A stretch of 64,000 nt of DNA from Mangrovihabitans endophyticus (lineage in GTDB: Bacteria; Actinomycetota; Actinomycetes; Mycobacteriales; Micromonosporaceae), in the NCBI RefSeq assembly GCF_014646155.1, contig NZ_BMMX01000003.1, positions 201,217-265,216 of the forward strand, written 5' to 3'. Below, piece by piece: positions 16,505 through 24,965 of the stretch. A program made the position numbers and the translations under genes. A model generated the notes under the pieces. It made no database searches. It worked only from the letters and a program-made list of their open reading frames with translations, and had not been told where the DNA came from. Positions within the stretch are counted from its first letter, which is position 1, and each line of letters begins with the position of its first letter.

Positions 16505-19333
16505 TCAGCGCGCGATGCCGAAGACGCCCACCTCCACGGTGTCGACGTAGAAGCACCCGGTGTAGAGATCCGGGCAGGTGACGCCCTCCTCGGCCACCTG
16601 AGTACCGAGCATCGTGTAGCGCACGTAGCGCACCCCGGGGGTGCTGTCCGGCGCCAGCGGCACCGCGTTCATCTTGTCGCGGTTCTGCACGCCGAAGTGG
16701 CCTTGCGCGGCGACCGTCCAGTCCTGGCCGTCGGCCGACGTCTCCACCCGGTAGTCACCGGTTGAGGAACTGGCATCGTCACCGCAGTTGCCGGTCGGGT
16801 TGATCTCGACCGCGGACACGTCGACCGCGTCCGGCAACCGAACCATCATGTATCGCGGATCGATGCTGCCGTCGTCCGCGTACGTCGCATCGGTGCTCCA
16901 ACCGGTCTGCTGCGAGGCGTCCACCGCGGCGTCCGGGCCGCAGCCGATGAAGCTGTAGTCGGCGCCGTTGGAGTCGGTGACCTGGCTCCCGCCGCTGGTC
17001 GCGGCCCAGTCCCGGCGCAGTACCCAGTTCACCTTGTTGGCGCCCTGGTGCACCCGCAGGTCACGCATCACCGGTTCGTACCCGGCACCGGAGGCGCTGA
17101 CCTCGGGATAGGTCCCGCCGGGCAGGACGTTCGCGATCGTGTACCGGCCGTCGGCGTCGCTGACCGCCTGGTAGGAGTCCGCAAACCCGGAGTTGTGACC
17201 GGCGAAGGTGACCGTGGCGCCGGCCACCGGGGCGCCCGAGTCGGCGTCGGTGATGGTGCCGCTCACCGAGGTGCGCGACGCGTCCCGGTTCGGCGGCATC
17301 GAGAAGTCCTCGATCGGGGTGGTGTCGTCGCCGCCGAGGTCAGCGGCGAACCAGCCCATGCCGCGCCCGGCGAAGACCTTCCAGATCTTGTGCTGGTCCC
17401 GGCCGTCCCGGGTGACCCGGTCGGCCATCAGGATCGAGTTGCGCATGTCGAGGTATGACGGGTTCGCCGGGGACAGTTCCATCGCGCGGGTGATCAGCGA
17501 CTCGGAGATCTTCGACCCCAGCATGCTGCGCAGGTCCCACAGGGTCTCACCCCAGATCTCGCCGTCCGCGTGCGACTCCGGGAATCCAATGATCTTGCCG
17601 AAATCGCCGTACGTGTATCCGCCGGAGCCCGCGCCGGACGTGCCGGGGCAGACCTCGGCGTCGGCGCCGACCGTGCAGTCCAGCGGTTGCGTGCGGATCA
17701 GGTTCTGGTCGTCGCTCACGTACCGGCCGACCAGCACCTCGCCGGGCTTGGCGGTGTCGGTCTGGAAGCCCAGGGCGGCGAGGTGGTCGAACGCGTACCA
17801 GTCGCTCCACGCCTCGCCCATGGCGTACCCCTGGAAGCCGGTCAGCGTGGAGTTGCCGGAGGCGTCCACCACCAGACGGTTGGACATGCCGTGGGTGTAT
17901 TCGTGGTAGACCACGTCGGCTTCGTCGCCCGAGTTGGCCGCCAGGAACGGGTCGTCCGGCCACGACGGGTCGGAGAACAGATACATCTGCATCCGGCCCG
18001 GTACGCCGTCCGGCGTGGGCAGCATGTTCGCGTTGTCGGTGTGCCCGGCGTCCGGGAACCCGTCCGCGGTGTCCGCCCCGTCGATCGCGTTGACCTCGAT
18101 CGGGTCGCCGTCGGCCGTCTCATAGTTGCCCGCCTCCCGGGTGAACCCGATCGGCGCGGACTCCAGGTGGTCGTGGAAGCTGCTGACGTAGTAGAAGAGC
18201 TGCGCCGCGTTCTGCCGCGCGTTGTCCTTCCACGAGTACGCCACGTGCGGGTCCCAGGAGCACTTCTTGTCCGCCGCGCAGGGCGCGCCGACCTGGCTGG
18301 TGAAGTCGGTGAACGGGAACCGCCAGTCGCCGGGCTTGTTCGGGGCGACCTCCTCGCCGGCGTTGGCCTTGTCGTCGTCGTTGACGTCGAGGAACACGTG
18401 CGCCGAGTCGCCGGTCAGCTCGGTCGCGTCCGGCGCGATCCACTTCTTCAGCGACCGGTGCTGCTGCACGCCGCCGAAGCGCGCGCCCGGGTAGTTCTGC
18501 CACACCACGGCCGCCGGCGCGTTGTCGTTGAGCAGCAGGTCCTGCCGGTAGAGGACGCGACCGGTCGCCGCGTCGATCACGTGCAGGTAGCCCTCCTTCG
18601 TCGACAGCGTCTGCCAGGCGGGCCGCGCGCTGCCCCCGGCGGCGAAGGCGACCAGCTCGGCCGGGTCGTCCGGTCGCGCACCGGCCTGCGGGCTGACGCC
18701 GACGTCCTTCGCCGCGGCTGCCCGGGCCTGTGCGGCGGTCATCGTCGCGTCGCTCAGCGAGGACGGCAGGGACGCCGCCGGTGAACCGGTGACCTGGATG
18801 AGCCGGCCGTCCTTGGCGATGTCGGCCTTGACGCCGTTGCCGAACACCGGCACCTCGCCGACCATCTGCTGGAAGCTCAGGTGGTGGGTGCCGTCGACGT
18901 CGGTGTAGTCCTTGCGCAGCCGCAGATCGCCGATCTCGGCCGTGTCCAGGCCGAAGGCCTCCGGGTGGGCGGCGAGATAGCCGGTGGCGATCTTCGTGGC
19001 CGGCCGCGAGCTGGGTGCGGTGAGAAACCCGTCGAGCCGGGCGACGCGGCGCGCGGTCCCGGTGACCGGGTCGATGTCGACGAGGCCCTGGGTGCCGAGA
19101 CCGGACCGCAGCTTGGTGACGTCGGCGGGGCGGCGGGCGGTGCGGAGCGTGGCGAGCGTACGCGCGTCCGGTGTTCGGGCATCGAAGTTGGCCCGCCGGT
19201 CGTCGTGGTGGCGTGCCCGGACCGTGTCCGGTCCGGGATCGGGGGCGGCGGACGCCGAGGCGGGGACGGCGCCGACGCCCAGGACCGCCGCGGCGATGGC
19301 GGCGACGGACCTGCGTGTGGGTACGGATGTCAT
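16505..19333 (-). CDS. secreted M36 family zinc metallopeptidase (fungalysin-like)
   Basis: 942 residues. ATG 19333 with AGGAG gives a signal peptide (about residues 1-30). An N-terminal FTP-type propeptide precedes the catalytic domain, which has the zinc site HEYTH (in VVYHEYTHGMSNRLV) and the downstream Glu in GEAWSDWYA. After the peptidase come a carboxypeptidase-regulatory-like beta-sandwich (SGTITDADSGAPVAGATVTF) and a C-terminal discoidin-like module (VRYVRYTMLGT and paired Cys). The enzyme is probably self-processed and degrades extracellular proteins. The extra C-terminal modules are typical of actinomycete rather than fungal members. Confidence 0.93.
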   Translation of the reverse strand: MTSVPTRRSVAAIAAAVLGVGAVPASASAAPDPGPDTVRARHHDDRRANFDARTPDARTLATLRTARRPADVTKLRSGLGTQGLVDIDPVTGTARRVARLDGFLTAPSSRPATKIATGYLAAHPEAFGLDTAEIGDLRLRKDYTDVDGTHHLSFQQMVGEVPVFGNGVKADIAKDGRLIQVTGSPAASLPSSLSDATMTAAQARAAAAKDVGVSPQAGARPDDPAELVAFAAGGSARPAWQTLSTKEGYLHVIDAATGRVLYRQDLLLNDNAPAAVVWQNYPGARFGGVQQHRSLKKWIAPDATELTGDSAHVFLDVNDDDKANAGEEVAPNKPGDWRFPFTDFTSQVGAPCAADKKCSWDPHVAYSWKDNARQNAAQLFYYVSSFHDHLESAPIGFTREAGNYETADGDPIEVNAIDGADTADGFPDAGHTDNANMLPTPDGVPGRMQMYLFSDPSWPDDPFLAANSGDEADVVYHEYTHGMSNRLVVDASGNSTLTGFQGYAMGEAWSDWYAFDHLAALGFQTDTAKPGEVLVGRYVSDDQNLIRTQPLDCTVGADAEVCPGTSGAGSGGYTYGDFGKIIGFPESHADGEIWGETLWDLRSMLGSKISESLITRAMELSPANPSYLDMRNSILMADRVTRDGRDQHKIWKVFAGRGMGWFAADLGGDDTTPIEDFSMPPNRDASRTSVSGTITDADSGAPVAGATVTFAGHNSGFADSYQAVSDADGRYTIANVLPGGTYPEVSASGAGYEPVMRDLRVHQGANKVNWVLRRDWAATSGGSQVTDSNGADYSFIGCGPDAAVDASQQTGWSTDATYADDGSIDPRYMMVRLPDAVDVSAVEINPTGNCGDDASSSTGDYRVETSADGQDWTVAAQGHFGVQNRDKMNAVPLAPDSTPGVRYVRYTMLGTQVAEEGVTCPDLYTGCFYVDTVEVGVFGIAR

Positions 19334-19599
19334 CAGTGGACTCCTAACGGTCTCTCCGAAACGGGATCGCACGCGGAGAGACAATCGCCGAGCGTACGCG
19401 CGATATCGAGGCTTTTAAATTGTTTTCCCTATTTAGACAAAGGTCTCCATTTATTTCACGGGAAACACACATTCGGCCTGGCATTCTCCCGTCGGGGAAT
19501 CACGTCGACGATGTGGACGGTGGATCGTGGACCGTGGCGGTGCATGATCGGTGTAGGGTCGGTCGCGCAAGCGACGACATCGTTCTATGGAGGCCGCCG

Positions 19600-20421
19600 G
19601 TGGAACGTCGTGGTGAGGACGCCCGCGAGGTCGATCTGCGGACCGATCGGGCGCACGGTGCACGGATCTATGACTACATCCTCGGCGGCAAGGACAACTT
19701 CGCCGCCGACCGCGAGGCCGGTGAGAACTCGCTGAAGATCTGGCCGGCGTTGCGGGTTCATATGCAGGCCAACCGTTACTTCATGCACCGGGTGGCGCGT
19801 TTCCTGGCCGCCGAGCGCGGGATTCGGCAGTTCCTCGACATCGGCACCGGGCTGCCGACGTCACCGAACCTCCACGAGGTCGCGCAGTCGGTCGACCCCA
19901 CCGCGCGGGTGGTCTACACCGACAACGATCCGCTGGTGCTCGCGCACACGCGTGCCCTGATGCTCGGAACGGCTCAGGGGCAGACGGCGTACGTCGACGC
20001 CGACATGCGCGATCCGCAGACGATCATCGCCGCGCCCGAGTTCCAGCGGACTCTCGACCTGACTCAGCCGGTCGGCCTGCTCCTGATCGCGATCGTGCAT
20101 TTCATCGAGGACGACGCCGAAGCGCTGCGGGTCGTCCGGCAGGTCCTGGAGGTGTTGCCGAGCGGAAGTTACCTGGCGATGTCCATCGCGACCGACGAGT
20201 TCGACCCGGTCCCGCTGGCCGAGGTCCAGCGGGAGTACAACCGGGTCGGGGAGACGCTCATCTTCCGCGACCGGGCCAAGGCGCTGGCGTTCTTCGACGG
20301 TCTGGAGATGGTCGAACCGGGGCTGGTCCAGGTGCACAAGTGGCGCCCGGACTCCACTGCGGCGCAGGGGATCGCGGACAAGGACATCGCCATGTACGGA
20401 GCCGTCGCGCGCAAGCCCTGA
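19600..20421 (+). CDS. SAM-dependent methyltransferase, PF04672 (DUF574) family
   Basis: 273 residues. GTG 19600 follows TATGGAGG. The start TDRAHGARIYDYILGGKDNF is diagnostic for this actinobacterial family; FLDIGTGLPTSPNLHEVAQ is the SAM-binding loop and VVYTDNDPLVLAHTRALM the second motif. These proteins are abundant in actinomycetes and their substrates are mostly unknown. The gene stands alone between the protease and the GH54 gene. The 266-bp upstream region is unusually AT-rich around 19410-19470 and probably holds promoters for both divergent genes. Confidence 0.92.
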   Translation: MERRGEDAREVDLRTDRAHGARIYDYILGGKDNFAADREAGENSLKIWPALRVHMQANRYFMHRVARFLAAERGIRQFLDIGTGLPTSPNLHEVAQSVDPTARVVYTDNDPLVLAHTRALMLGTAQGQTAYVDADMRDPQTIIAAPEFQRTLDLTQPVGLLLIAIVHFIEDDAEALRVVRQVLEVLPSGSYLAMSIATDEFDPVPLAEVQREYNRVGETLIFRDRAKALAFFDGLEMVEPGLVQVHKWRPDSTAAQGIADKDIAMYGAVARKP

Positions 20422-20473
20422 GGCCGGGGCCGGGAGGTCCCGGCACCCGGCCCTGGCAGCCGCCGGCCACCGG

Positions 20474-23400
20474 TCATGGCCGCGGCGTCCACGGCTCGGC
20501 GACCACCCAGCTCGTGTCGGCCGCCCACGAGGTGGTCGTGTCCCAGGCGTTGGATCCGCCGTTGCTGGCGAGGTAGACGGCGTTGTCGAAAGCGCGGAGG
20601 TACCTGTCCGGGAAGTTCACCGACCGGAACGATGTTCCCTGACCGCCGTTGCCCGGCTGCGGGCAGAACGTCGCGTCCTGGGTGAACAGCGTGCTGCCGT
20701 CGTTGGGCTGCAGGCGAAGTTGGAAGTTCTGATGGCGCAGGTAGCTGCCGGGCCTGGTGATCGACTCGAAGGACACACAGTCGGCGTCGGCCAGGCCGGC
20801 TGCCTGCACCCAGGTGGCGTCCCGCTTGTCCACCGCCGGAGCGTCCGGCGTGATCGGTGCGGTCACCACGAGGTCGCCGTCGTCGTGTTTGACGAACGTG
20901 GGTGCGTCGGCGGTGGCCTGCAACGACACCCACGGCCCCGGATCGAGCGCGAAGAGGTTCGCCGCGCCGGGCGTCGGGTTCGAGGTGATGAAGTCGGCGC
21001 AGTTGCTGTCGGTGTCGGCGCCGTCCGGGAACCGGCTCGCACTCTTGCCTTCGCCGTCGGCCAGGGCGGGCGTGGCAACGGTGCAGCCGGCGCCCGTACC
21101 GGCCTGGTAACCCTCGGCGAGCCACGGGTCGACGAGCAGCCCGTAGTTGAGACTGTCGGCGACCAGCCCTCGGGCGTCGCGCAGCACCATGCTGCCGGCA
21201 CCGGTGGACAGGGCGGGTCCGCCGAACCACTGGTCCGGAGCCGGTGTTCCCTGGTAACCCGCGACCGTGACGGCGGAATCACGCAGGGGCGTATCGATCG
21301 CATGGCGGTGGGTCAGCGGGCGATCCAGCACGATGCCGCCGCCCAGCGCCTGCACCGGCTCGTTGCTCGAGTGCGGGAAGCGGGTGGCCGGGGTGAAGGT
21401 GATTCCGGTGCCGCGATCGCTGAACGGCAGGTTGGACGAGTGGGCGAACCGCAGCGGGCGGGTCAGGTCGAGGCCGGTGCCGCCGGCACCGGCGGTACCG
21501 GTTGCGGCCACGGTGACGGTTTCGATCCGCGAGTCGATGTCCAACCGGATCCGGTCACCCACCGAGATTCCGGCGGTGGAGGTGACCTTGATGGTGGTGG
21601 CGCCGACGGACGCCGGTGCGGCCAGCAACGCCTGGGTGCCGGCCTTGCCGACCGCGGTGACGGTGGCGACCTCACGCTTCTTGCCGTAGCCGATGGCCAC
21701 CCGCTGACCGACGGTGAAGCCGGCCGTGCTCGTCACGGGGACGTTCGTCGCATGTGCCGGAACCGTGATCACCGGGCCGTCGGGCAGCGGTTGCCACAGG
21801 GGCGTGCTGAGGGTGGCGGCCGATCCGGGGCTGACGATGGTGGCGTTGCCGGCGTGGCCGGAGGAGTCGATGGCGACCCGGCCGCCGGTCTCGTCGAATC
21901 GGTAGTCGGCGATGTCGCCGGCGCCGGCCTGGCCCTCGGCCAGGTCGCTGATGTCGGCGGGGGACAGGGCCCGGCCGTAGACGGCGAAGTCGTCAACGGT
22001 TCCGTTGAGGTAGGGGTCGGGGTATTGCGAGCGGCCGATCCAGTTCTGGTCGGTGTCGCCGAGCGAGGACGGCGTCAACGTCATGTCCGGGTTGGTCGCC
22101 ACCGCGGTGCCGTTGAGATACAACGTCCCGGTGGTGCCGGCCAGCGTCACCGCGACGTGTGACCAGGTGTTCAGCGGCAGATGGCCGCCGCCGGTGAGGG
22201 TCTGCTCGGCGCCGTTGCCGTCCGTGGTGATGGCGAAGCGGAGCCCGTTGCCCGCGGCGTTGACGGTCAGGAACATGTTCACCGCGGTGCCGGAGCCGAA
22301 GTCGAAGATCCGCGCCCAGGTGTCCTCGGAGGCCGGGTTGACCCACGCCGAGACGGTGTAGTCGGACAGGTCGCTGACGATTCCGGCGGGCAGGCTGATG
22401 TACTCGTCGGCGCCGTTGAGACGGACGGCGTTGCCGAGACGCCCGTCGGCTCGCGGCCCGGATGCGCCGGTGGCCGGGATGTCGGCGATCGTCGCGGATT
22501 CGGCTTTGCTGCCGGTGCCGACCACGATCGGGTCGCCGACTTCCATTCCGGTCGTGCTGCGGACGTTGAGGGTGGTGTCGCCCGCCCCGGCGGGGGCGGC
22601 GAGGCCCGAGGTGGACAGGCCGAGCAGATAGTGGCCGTGTGCGGCGATCCGGGTGCCGGCCGGGATGCGCACCGTTGAGGAGACCGCCTGCTGGGTCGGG
22701 TGCTCGGTCAACGTCCAGCCGGAGACGTCCACGGCGCGCGAGCCGTCGTTGTGCAGTTCGATGTAGGAGTCGGTCGGGTCGGCGCTGGTGCCCACGCGGA
22801 ACTCGTTGATCGTGATCGGGTCCGCGTTGCGGACCTTCTCGGCCGTCGTCCACACGTGCCACGCCCCGCGGGCCGAGCCCCGCCACACGGCCCGGCCGGT
22901 GAGGTCGCCGTTGAACGCCGTGCGCGCCGACGTGACGGCGAAGGTGGTGCGGACGCGTCCGCCGGGCGCGACCGATCGGAACCGGGTCGCCCCCGTCGCC
23001 TCGGCGGTCCACCCGTGGGGCACCGATAGACTCAGCCGGACATCGGCGACCGTCGCGCCGGTGGTGTTCGTGAACGTCTCGGTGACCTCTTGCTTCTCCC
23101 CGGGTGCGAAGGTCTGCAGGCCCGGCGGGTCGGCGGCCGTCGACCCCGGCGTCAGGGTCAGCGGCCGTACGTCGTACCGGGCCGCCACGATGTTGGCCTG
23201 CACCTGCTGGTCGACGGCGTCGGTCGGGTACCCGGCCGTCATCACGCCCTCGTAGAAGGTGCCCTGGGAGCCGTTGCTGTTGTCGCCGCCGTTGCCCAGG
23301 ACGATCGCGCCCTGCTTGCGCATGGGGTCGTAGCTCGCGTCGACGCGTGGACCGTCGAACATCGTGGTCAGGGCGCCTTGCTGTGCGTCGCCGCCGAGGC

Positions 23401-24268
23401 TGGCCCAGTGATGCGGCTCGCCCTTGGCCACCGCGGTCACGAAACGCGACGTCACGCTCGGCAGATCGGGGCAGAGCTTCGACGTGCTCCCCGGGTTGAC
23501 GCAGCCCACCAGGTTGTTCTCCTGGTCGGTCATGATCCACGGTCCGGGCGGGGGTCCGTGGTACCAGGCGCTCGCGGTGCCGAAGTAGCTGGTCTCCATG
23601 GTGCCGTTGCCGTCGTCGCGGCTGTCGATCTCGGCATTGCCGTAGTCGAAGCAGCAGCCGCCGTTGTAATGGTGGCCGTCGACGATCCAGTACATCCCCT
23701 CCGGCTCGTCGTCGACCGCGATGCCGCGGGTGTCGTTGTTGCGCAGGCCCATGCCCGGTGCGATGAGGACGCCGTACGCCTGATGCCCGCCGACGGTGAT
23801 CGGTGCCATGTCCGCGATCGGGAGGTTGTCGGCGCCGCCCATGGCGGGTCCGCTGAAGCCACCGCGGGGCGCTTGGGTGAGGTGGTTGCGCATGGGTGAC
23901 TGGTCGTAGAGCTTCGTGATCAGGCATGTGGTGCCGGCGCAGAACCGGTCCTGTGTGGCGGCGTCGGCGTACCCGCCGCGGCGGAGCAGACCGACGTTGC
24001 GGACTCGGTCATCCGACAGCCGCCTGACCTGGTACAGCGGGCCGGTGTAGGCGGCGTAGAGGGCGCGCGTGGTGCTGTGCGCCGCCACGCAGGGCGTGCC
24101 CCCGGCGGCGTAGATGTCGCAGGGCCGTGCCGCGTGCGGCAGGGTGGGCGGGCCGGCCTGCGCCGCGGCTGTCGTGCCCAGCGGTGCGCCGATCATGCCG
24201 AGAAGGATCACCATGCCGGCGGCGCGCATCCTGCGCCGTGCCGGATTCGAAGCCCACGGAAGTCGCAT
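20474..24268 (-). CDS. abfB: secreted modular GH54 alpha-L-arabinofuranosidase with LamG, lamin-tail and AbfB (CBM42) domains
   Basis: 1264 residues. A signal peptide (about 1-38) is followed by the GH54 catalytic domain (about 48-368), beginning CDIYAAGGTPCVAAHSTTRA. The nucleophile is Glu225 (NGTMETSYFG) and the acid/base Asp329 (NGGDNSNGSQGTFYEG), placed by similarity to the Aspergillus AbfB. Then come a NEW3-type domain (about 375-470), a lamin-tail-like domain (ITINEFRVG), a concanavalin-like LamG domain (YTVSAWVNP, WSHVAVTLAG), a second lamin-tail-type segment, and a C-terminal AbfB arabinose-binding domain (FESITRPGSYLRHQNF). It removes arabinofuranosyl side chains from plant arabinan or arabinoxylan. 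The same frame is open further upstream, but that is noncoding shadow of the immunity and toxin genes. Confidence 0.93.
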   Translation of the reverse strand: MRLPWASNPARRRMRAAGMVILLGMIGAPLGTTAAAQAGPPTLPHAARPCDIYAAGGTPCVAAHSTTRALYAAYTGPLYQVRRLSDDRVRNVGLLRRGGYADAATQDRFCAGTTCLITKLYDQSPMRNHLTQAPRGGFSGPAMGGADNLPIADMAPITVGGHQAYGVLIAPGMGLRNNDTRGIAVDDEPEGMYWIVDGHHYNGGCCFDYGNAEIDSRDDGNGTMETSYFGTASAWYHGPPPGPWIMTDQENNLVGCVNPGSTSKLCPDLPSVTSRFVTAVAKGEPHHWASLGGDAQQGALTTMFDGPRVDASYDPMRKQGAIVLGNGGDNSNGSQGTFYEGVMTAGYPTDAVDQQVQANIVAARYDVRPLTLTPGSTAADPPGLQTFAPGEKQEVTETFTNTTGATVADVRLSLSVPHGWTAEATGATRFRSVAPGGRVRTTFAVTSARTAFNGDLTGRAVWRGSARGAWHVWTTAEKVRNADPITINEFRVGTSADPTDSYIELHNDGSRAVDVSGWTLTEHPTQQAVSSTVRIPAGTRIAAHGHYLLGLSTSGLAAPAGAGDTTLNVRSTTGMEVGDPIVVGTGSKAESATIADIPATGASGPRADGRLGNAVRLNGADEYISLPAGIVSDLSDYTVSAWVNPASEDTWARIFDFGSGTAVNMFLTVNAAGNGLRFAITTDGNGAEQTLTGGGHLPLNTWSHVAVTLAGTTGTLYLNGTAVATNPDMTLTPSSLGDTDQNWIGRSQYPDPYLNGTVDDFAVYGRALSPADISDLAEGQAGAGDIADYRFDETGGRVAIDSSGHAGNATIVSPGSAATLSTPLWQPLPDGPVITVPAHATNVPVTSTAGFTVGQRVAIGYGKKREVATVTAVGKAGTQALLAAPASVGATTIKVTSTAGISVGDRIRLDIDSRIETVTVAATGTAGAGGTGLDLTRPLRFAHSSNLPFSDRGTGITFTPATRFPHSSNEPVQALGGGIVLDRPLTHRHAIDTPLRDSAVTVAGYQGTPAPDQWFGGPALSTGAGSMVLRDARGLVADSLNYGLLVDPWLAEGYQAGTGAGCTVATPALADGEGKSASRFPDGADTDSNCADFITSNPTPGAANLFALDPGPWVSLQATADAPTFVKHDDGDLVVTAPITPDAPAVDKRDATWVQAAGLADADCVSFESITRPGSYLRHQNFQLRLQPNDGSTLFTQDATFCPQPGNGGQGTSFRSVNFPDRYLRAFDNAVYLASNGGSNAWDTTTSWAADTSWVVAEPWTPRP

Positions 24269-24336
24269 GTCACCGTCCTGTGCGCCGACCGGCGCCGCGC
24301 GCGCCGGCATCGATGTAATCGATAGACGAATGTCAC

Positions 24337-24350
24337 TGTGAACGTTAACA
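24337..24350. promoter_or_regulatory. LacI-family-type operator TGTGAACGTTAACA upstream of the GH54 gene
   Basis: 14-bp palindrome with one mismatched pair around a central AACGTT, 69 bp upstream of the arabinofuranosidase start. TGTGAACGTTCACA-type sites are common for LacI repressors of plant-polysaccharide genes in actinomycetes. The sequence differs from the CTAAT operators of the lacI gene in this window, so the repressor is probably elsewhere. Confidence 0.5.
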
Positions 24351-24453
24351 GTCGGGCTCGTCAAGACCTGGCGTGACATCGCGCGTAACGTCGGCGAAAC
24401 GCCGGGAGGCCGCGTCCTGCCTGTCCGGGCCACGGCCCCGCCACGGGGAAAGG

Positions 24454-24951
24454 TCAGTCCTCGTCGAGCACTTCTTCGGTGGAGTAGATCCCCATCGCGA
24501 CATCGTCGACGAAGGTCTGCCAGAAGCCGTGGTTCGCCTCGGCCGCCGGGTCGATCGCGGCCAGCGCGGCGCGCAGATCCGCCGCCGCCCGATCCCAGTC
24601 CTCCGGATCGCTGTCCGCGCTGTAGAACGGAAAGCGGTCGGCGACCGCCCGGACGCATCCGGCGAGCCGGTCCAGGTCGGTGTTGACCGTGTTGGTGGTG
24701 ATCCGCTCCGGGTTGGGCACGTGCACCACCGCGCCGGTGGACGCCCGCACGCAGATCCGCCCGAACGGGCCCACCGTCCCGAAGCAGATCAGGTCCGCGG
24801 TGTCGTCGCCCGGCAGCGGTCGCGCCTGGTCCAGCAGGTCGTATCCGCCCAGGCCGCGCGGCACGCCGGGATCGGCGAGGCGATCCGCGACGGCCGGCGC
24901 GACCCGTTCGGTGGAGTCGAGCCGCACCAGCTCGAACGTGGGCCAGCTCAT
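24454..24951 (-). CDS. SUKH-family (SUKH-4-like) immunity protein
   Basis: 165 residues. ATG 24951 lies 14 bp after the stop of the RHS toxin gene. The sequence begins MSWPTFELVRLD and contains DLICFGTVGPFGRICVRAST, VVHVPNPERITTNTVNTDLD and FYSADSDPEDW, the pattern of a SMI1/KNR4-like SUKH immunity protein. SUKH proteins are the most frequent antidotes of bacterial polymorphic toxins, including nucleic-acid deaminases, and bind their cognate toxin domain in the cytoplasm. The immediate downstream position is the canonical one. Assignment to the SUKH-4 subgroup is by eye. Confidence 0.75.
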   Translation of the reverse strand: MSWPTFELVRLDSTERVAPAVADRLADPGVPRGLGGYDLLDQARPLPGDDTADLICFGTVGPFGRICVRASTGAVVHVPNPERITTNTVNTDLDRLAGCVRAVADRFPFYSADSDPEDWDRAAADLRAALAAIDPAAEANHGFWQTFVDDVAMGIYSTEEVLDED

Positions 24952-24965
24952 GGCGGCACGGTACC

